DNA from: an uncultured Thalassospira sp.
GTDB taxonomy: Bacteria; Pseudomonadota; Alphaproteobacteria; Rhodospirillales_A; Thalassospiraceae
Reading direction: 5' to 3'
Length of the DNA: 7,626 bases
NCBI GenBank assembly: GCA_946885765.1
Contig: CAMPHD010000152.1
Location: 1-7,626, forward strand
The first letter of the stretch is position 1; each line of letters begins with the position of its first letter. Positions 7,417 through 7,626 of this stretch are shown here, piece after piece. The notes beneath the pieces were generated by a model. The model saw only the letters and a program-made list of their open reading frames with translations, made no database searches and had not been told where the DNA came from. The position numbers and the translations under genes are program-made.

Positions 7417-7430
7417 TCAACTGGAGTTGA
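7417..7430. repeat. Short inverted repeat in the rpsJ leader
   Basis: Perfect six-base arms TCAACT and AGTTGA are separated by two bases. As RNA it can form a five-pair stem with a four-base loop. It lies between the terminator-like hairpin and the hairpin next to rpsJ. It could be a third leader stem, a small operator-like palindrome, or chance. Confidence 0.35.
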
Positions 7431-7445
7431 CGATTGCCGCAAAAG

Positions 7446-7480
7446 TGTTGCGGGCGGCTTACATAGCCGCCCGCTTCACA
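7446..7480 (-). terminator. Terminator- or attenuator-like hairpin between tuf and rpsJ
   Basis: In the transcript, GCGGGCGGCU pairs perfectly with AGCCGCCCGC around a five-base AUGUA loop (core 7450-7474). An outer GUG/CAC pairing lies beyond a small AA/AA internal loop, and UUUU follows at once (7441-7444). It starts about 16 bases after the tuf stop. The stem is strong but the U-run is only four and is followed by GCGGC. Partial termination (attenuation), or 3'-end protection of the tuf mRNA, is therefore as likely as full termination. The reverse strand also reads as a perfect stem, but no gene converges from that side. Confidence 0.6.
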
Positions 7481-7495
7481 AAGATCAAGAGAAAA

Positions 7496-7626
7496 TTACT
7501 CGATGATCTTGGCAACAACGCCCGCGCCGACGGTACGACCGCCTTCACGGATTGCGAAACGCAGACCTTCATCCATTGCGATCGGTGCAATGAGGGTTGC
7601 GGTCATCTGGACGTTGTCGCCCGGCA
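7496..7626 (-). CDS. tuf: Elongation factor Tu, C-terminal end (partial, 5' end outside window)
   Basis: The last 42 codons and TAA stop of EF-Tu, the GTPase that carries aminoacyl-tRNA to the ribosomal A site. The visible protein begins PGDNVQM and ends [14 protein letters not shown], the standard bacterial EF-Tu C-terminus in beta-barrel domain 3. The segment [14 protein letters not shown] is the highly conserved end of that domain. The rest of the gene lies beyond the right edge. Its place just ahead of rpsJ matches the str operon (rpsL-rpsG-fusA-tuf) followed by the S10 operon. Many proteobacteria carry two tuf copies, so this may not be the only one. A terminator-like hairpin follows the stop by about 20 bases. 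Identity is essentially certain. Confidence 0.97.
   Translation of the reverse strand, partial: PGDNVQMTATLIAPIAMDEGLRFAIREGGRTVGAGVVAKIIE

Noticed and set aside
1..7626. Mobile elements, CRISPR arrays, tRNA or rRNA genes, or an inserted novel system
   Set aside because: The window is fully covered by the canonical ribosomal protein order with gaps of 34 bases or less, except the 118-base tuf–rpsJ leader. No direct repeats, transposase or foreign gene were seen.

Overview
The window is a stretch of the str–S10–spc ribosomal protein supercluster. Every gene lies on the minus strand and is read from the right edge to the left. It opens with the last 42 codons of tuf (EF-Tu). It then carries the whole S10-type operon: rpsJ, rplC, rplD, rplW, rplB, rpsS, rplV, rpsC, rplP, rpmC, rpsQ. 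It continues without a break into the spc-type operon: rplN, rplX, rplE, rpsN, rpsH, and the first 99 codons of rplF, cut by the left edge. That makes 18 genes, 16 of them complete. No gene is broken, frameshifted or inserted.

Organism: the protein sequences look alphaproteobacterial. Examples are S10 starting MDSQNIR, L3 starting [17 protein letters not shown]8 starting MSMTDP, the zinc-free S14 of 101 residues, and tuf directly ahead of rpsJ. Base composition is moderately GC-rich. A Rhodospirillales-type marine bacterium (Thalassospira-like) is my best guess, but that placement is from memory and is weak.

Layout: the only sizeable non-coding gap is the 118 bases between tuf and rpsJ (7378-7495). 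It holds a strong GC hairpin followed by UUUU, which looks like a terminator or attenuator. It also holds a short inverted repeat and a second, near-perfect hairpin just ahead of the rpsJ start. All other gaps are 2 to 34 bases, or the genes overlap (rplD/rplW by 4 bases; rplV/rpsC and rplN/rplX by 1 base). Most starts have a clear Shine-Dalgarno sequence, often inside or touching the stop codon of the gene before. This fits one long mRNA with translational coupling. I see no convincing sigma-70 promoter in the window.

The products are core parts of both ribosomal subunits. L2, L3, L4, L14, L16, L22, L23, L24, L29, L5 and L6 go to the 50S subunit. S3, S8, S10, S14, S17 and S19 go to the 30S subunit. 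S10 also works as NusE in transcription antitermination. EF-Tu delivers aminoacyl-tRNA.

I found no new biological system. What deserves a second look is RNA structure: the tuf–rpsJ leader, a 10-bp GAAA-capped hairpin in the 3' end of rpmC, a run of hairpins early in rplE, and a hairpin right after the rplN start codon.
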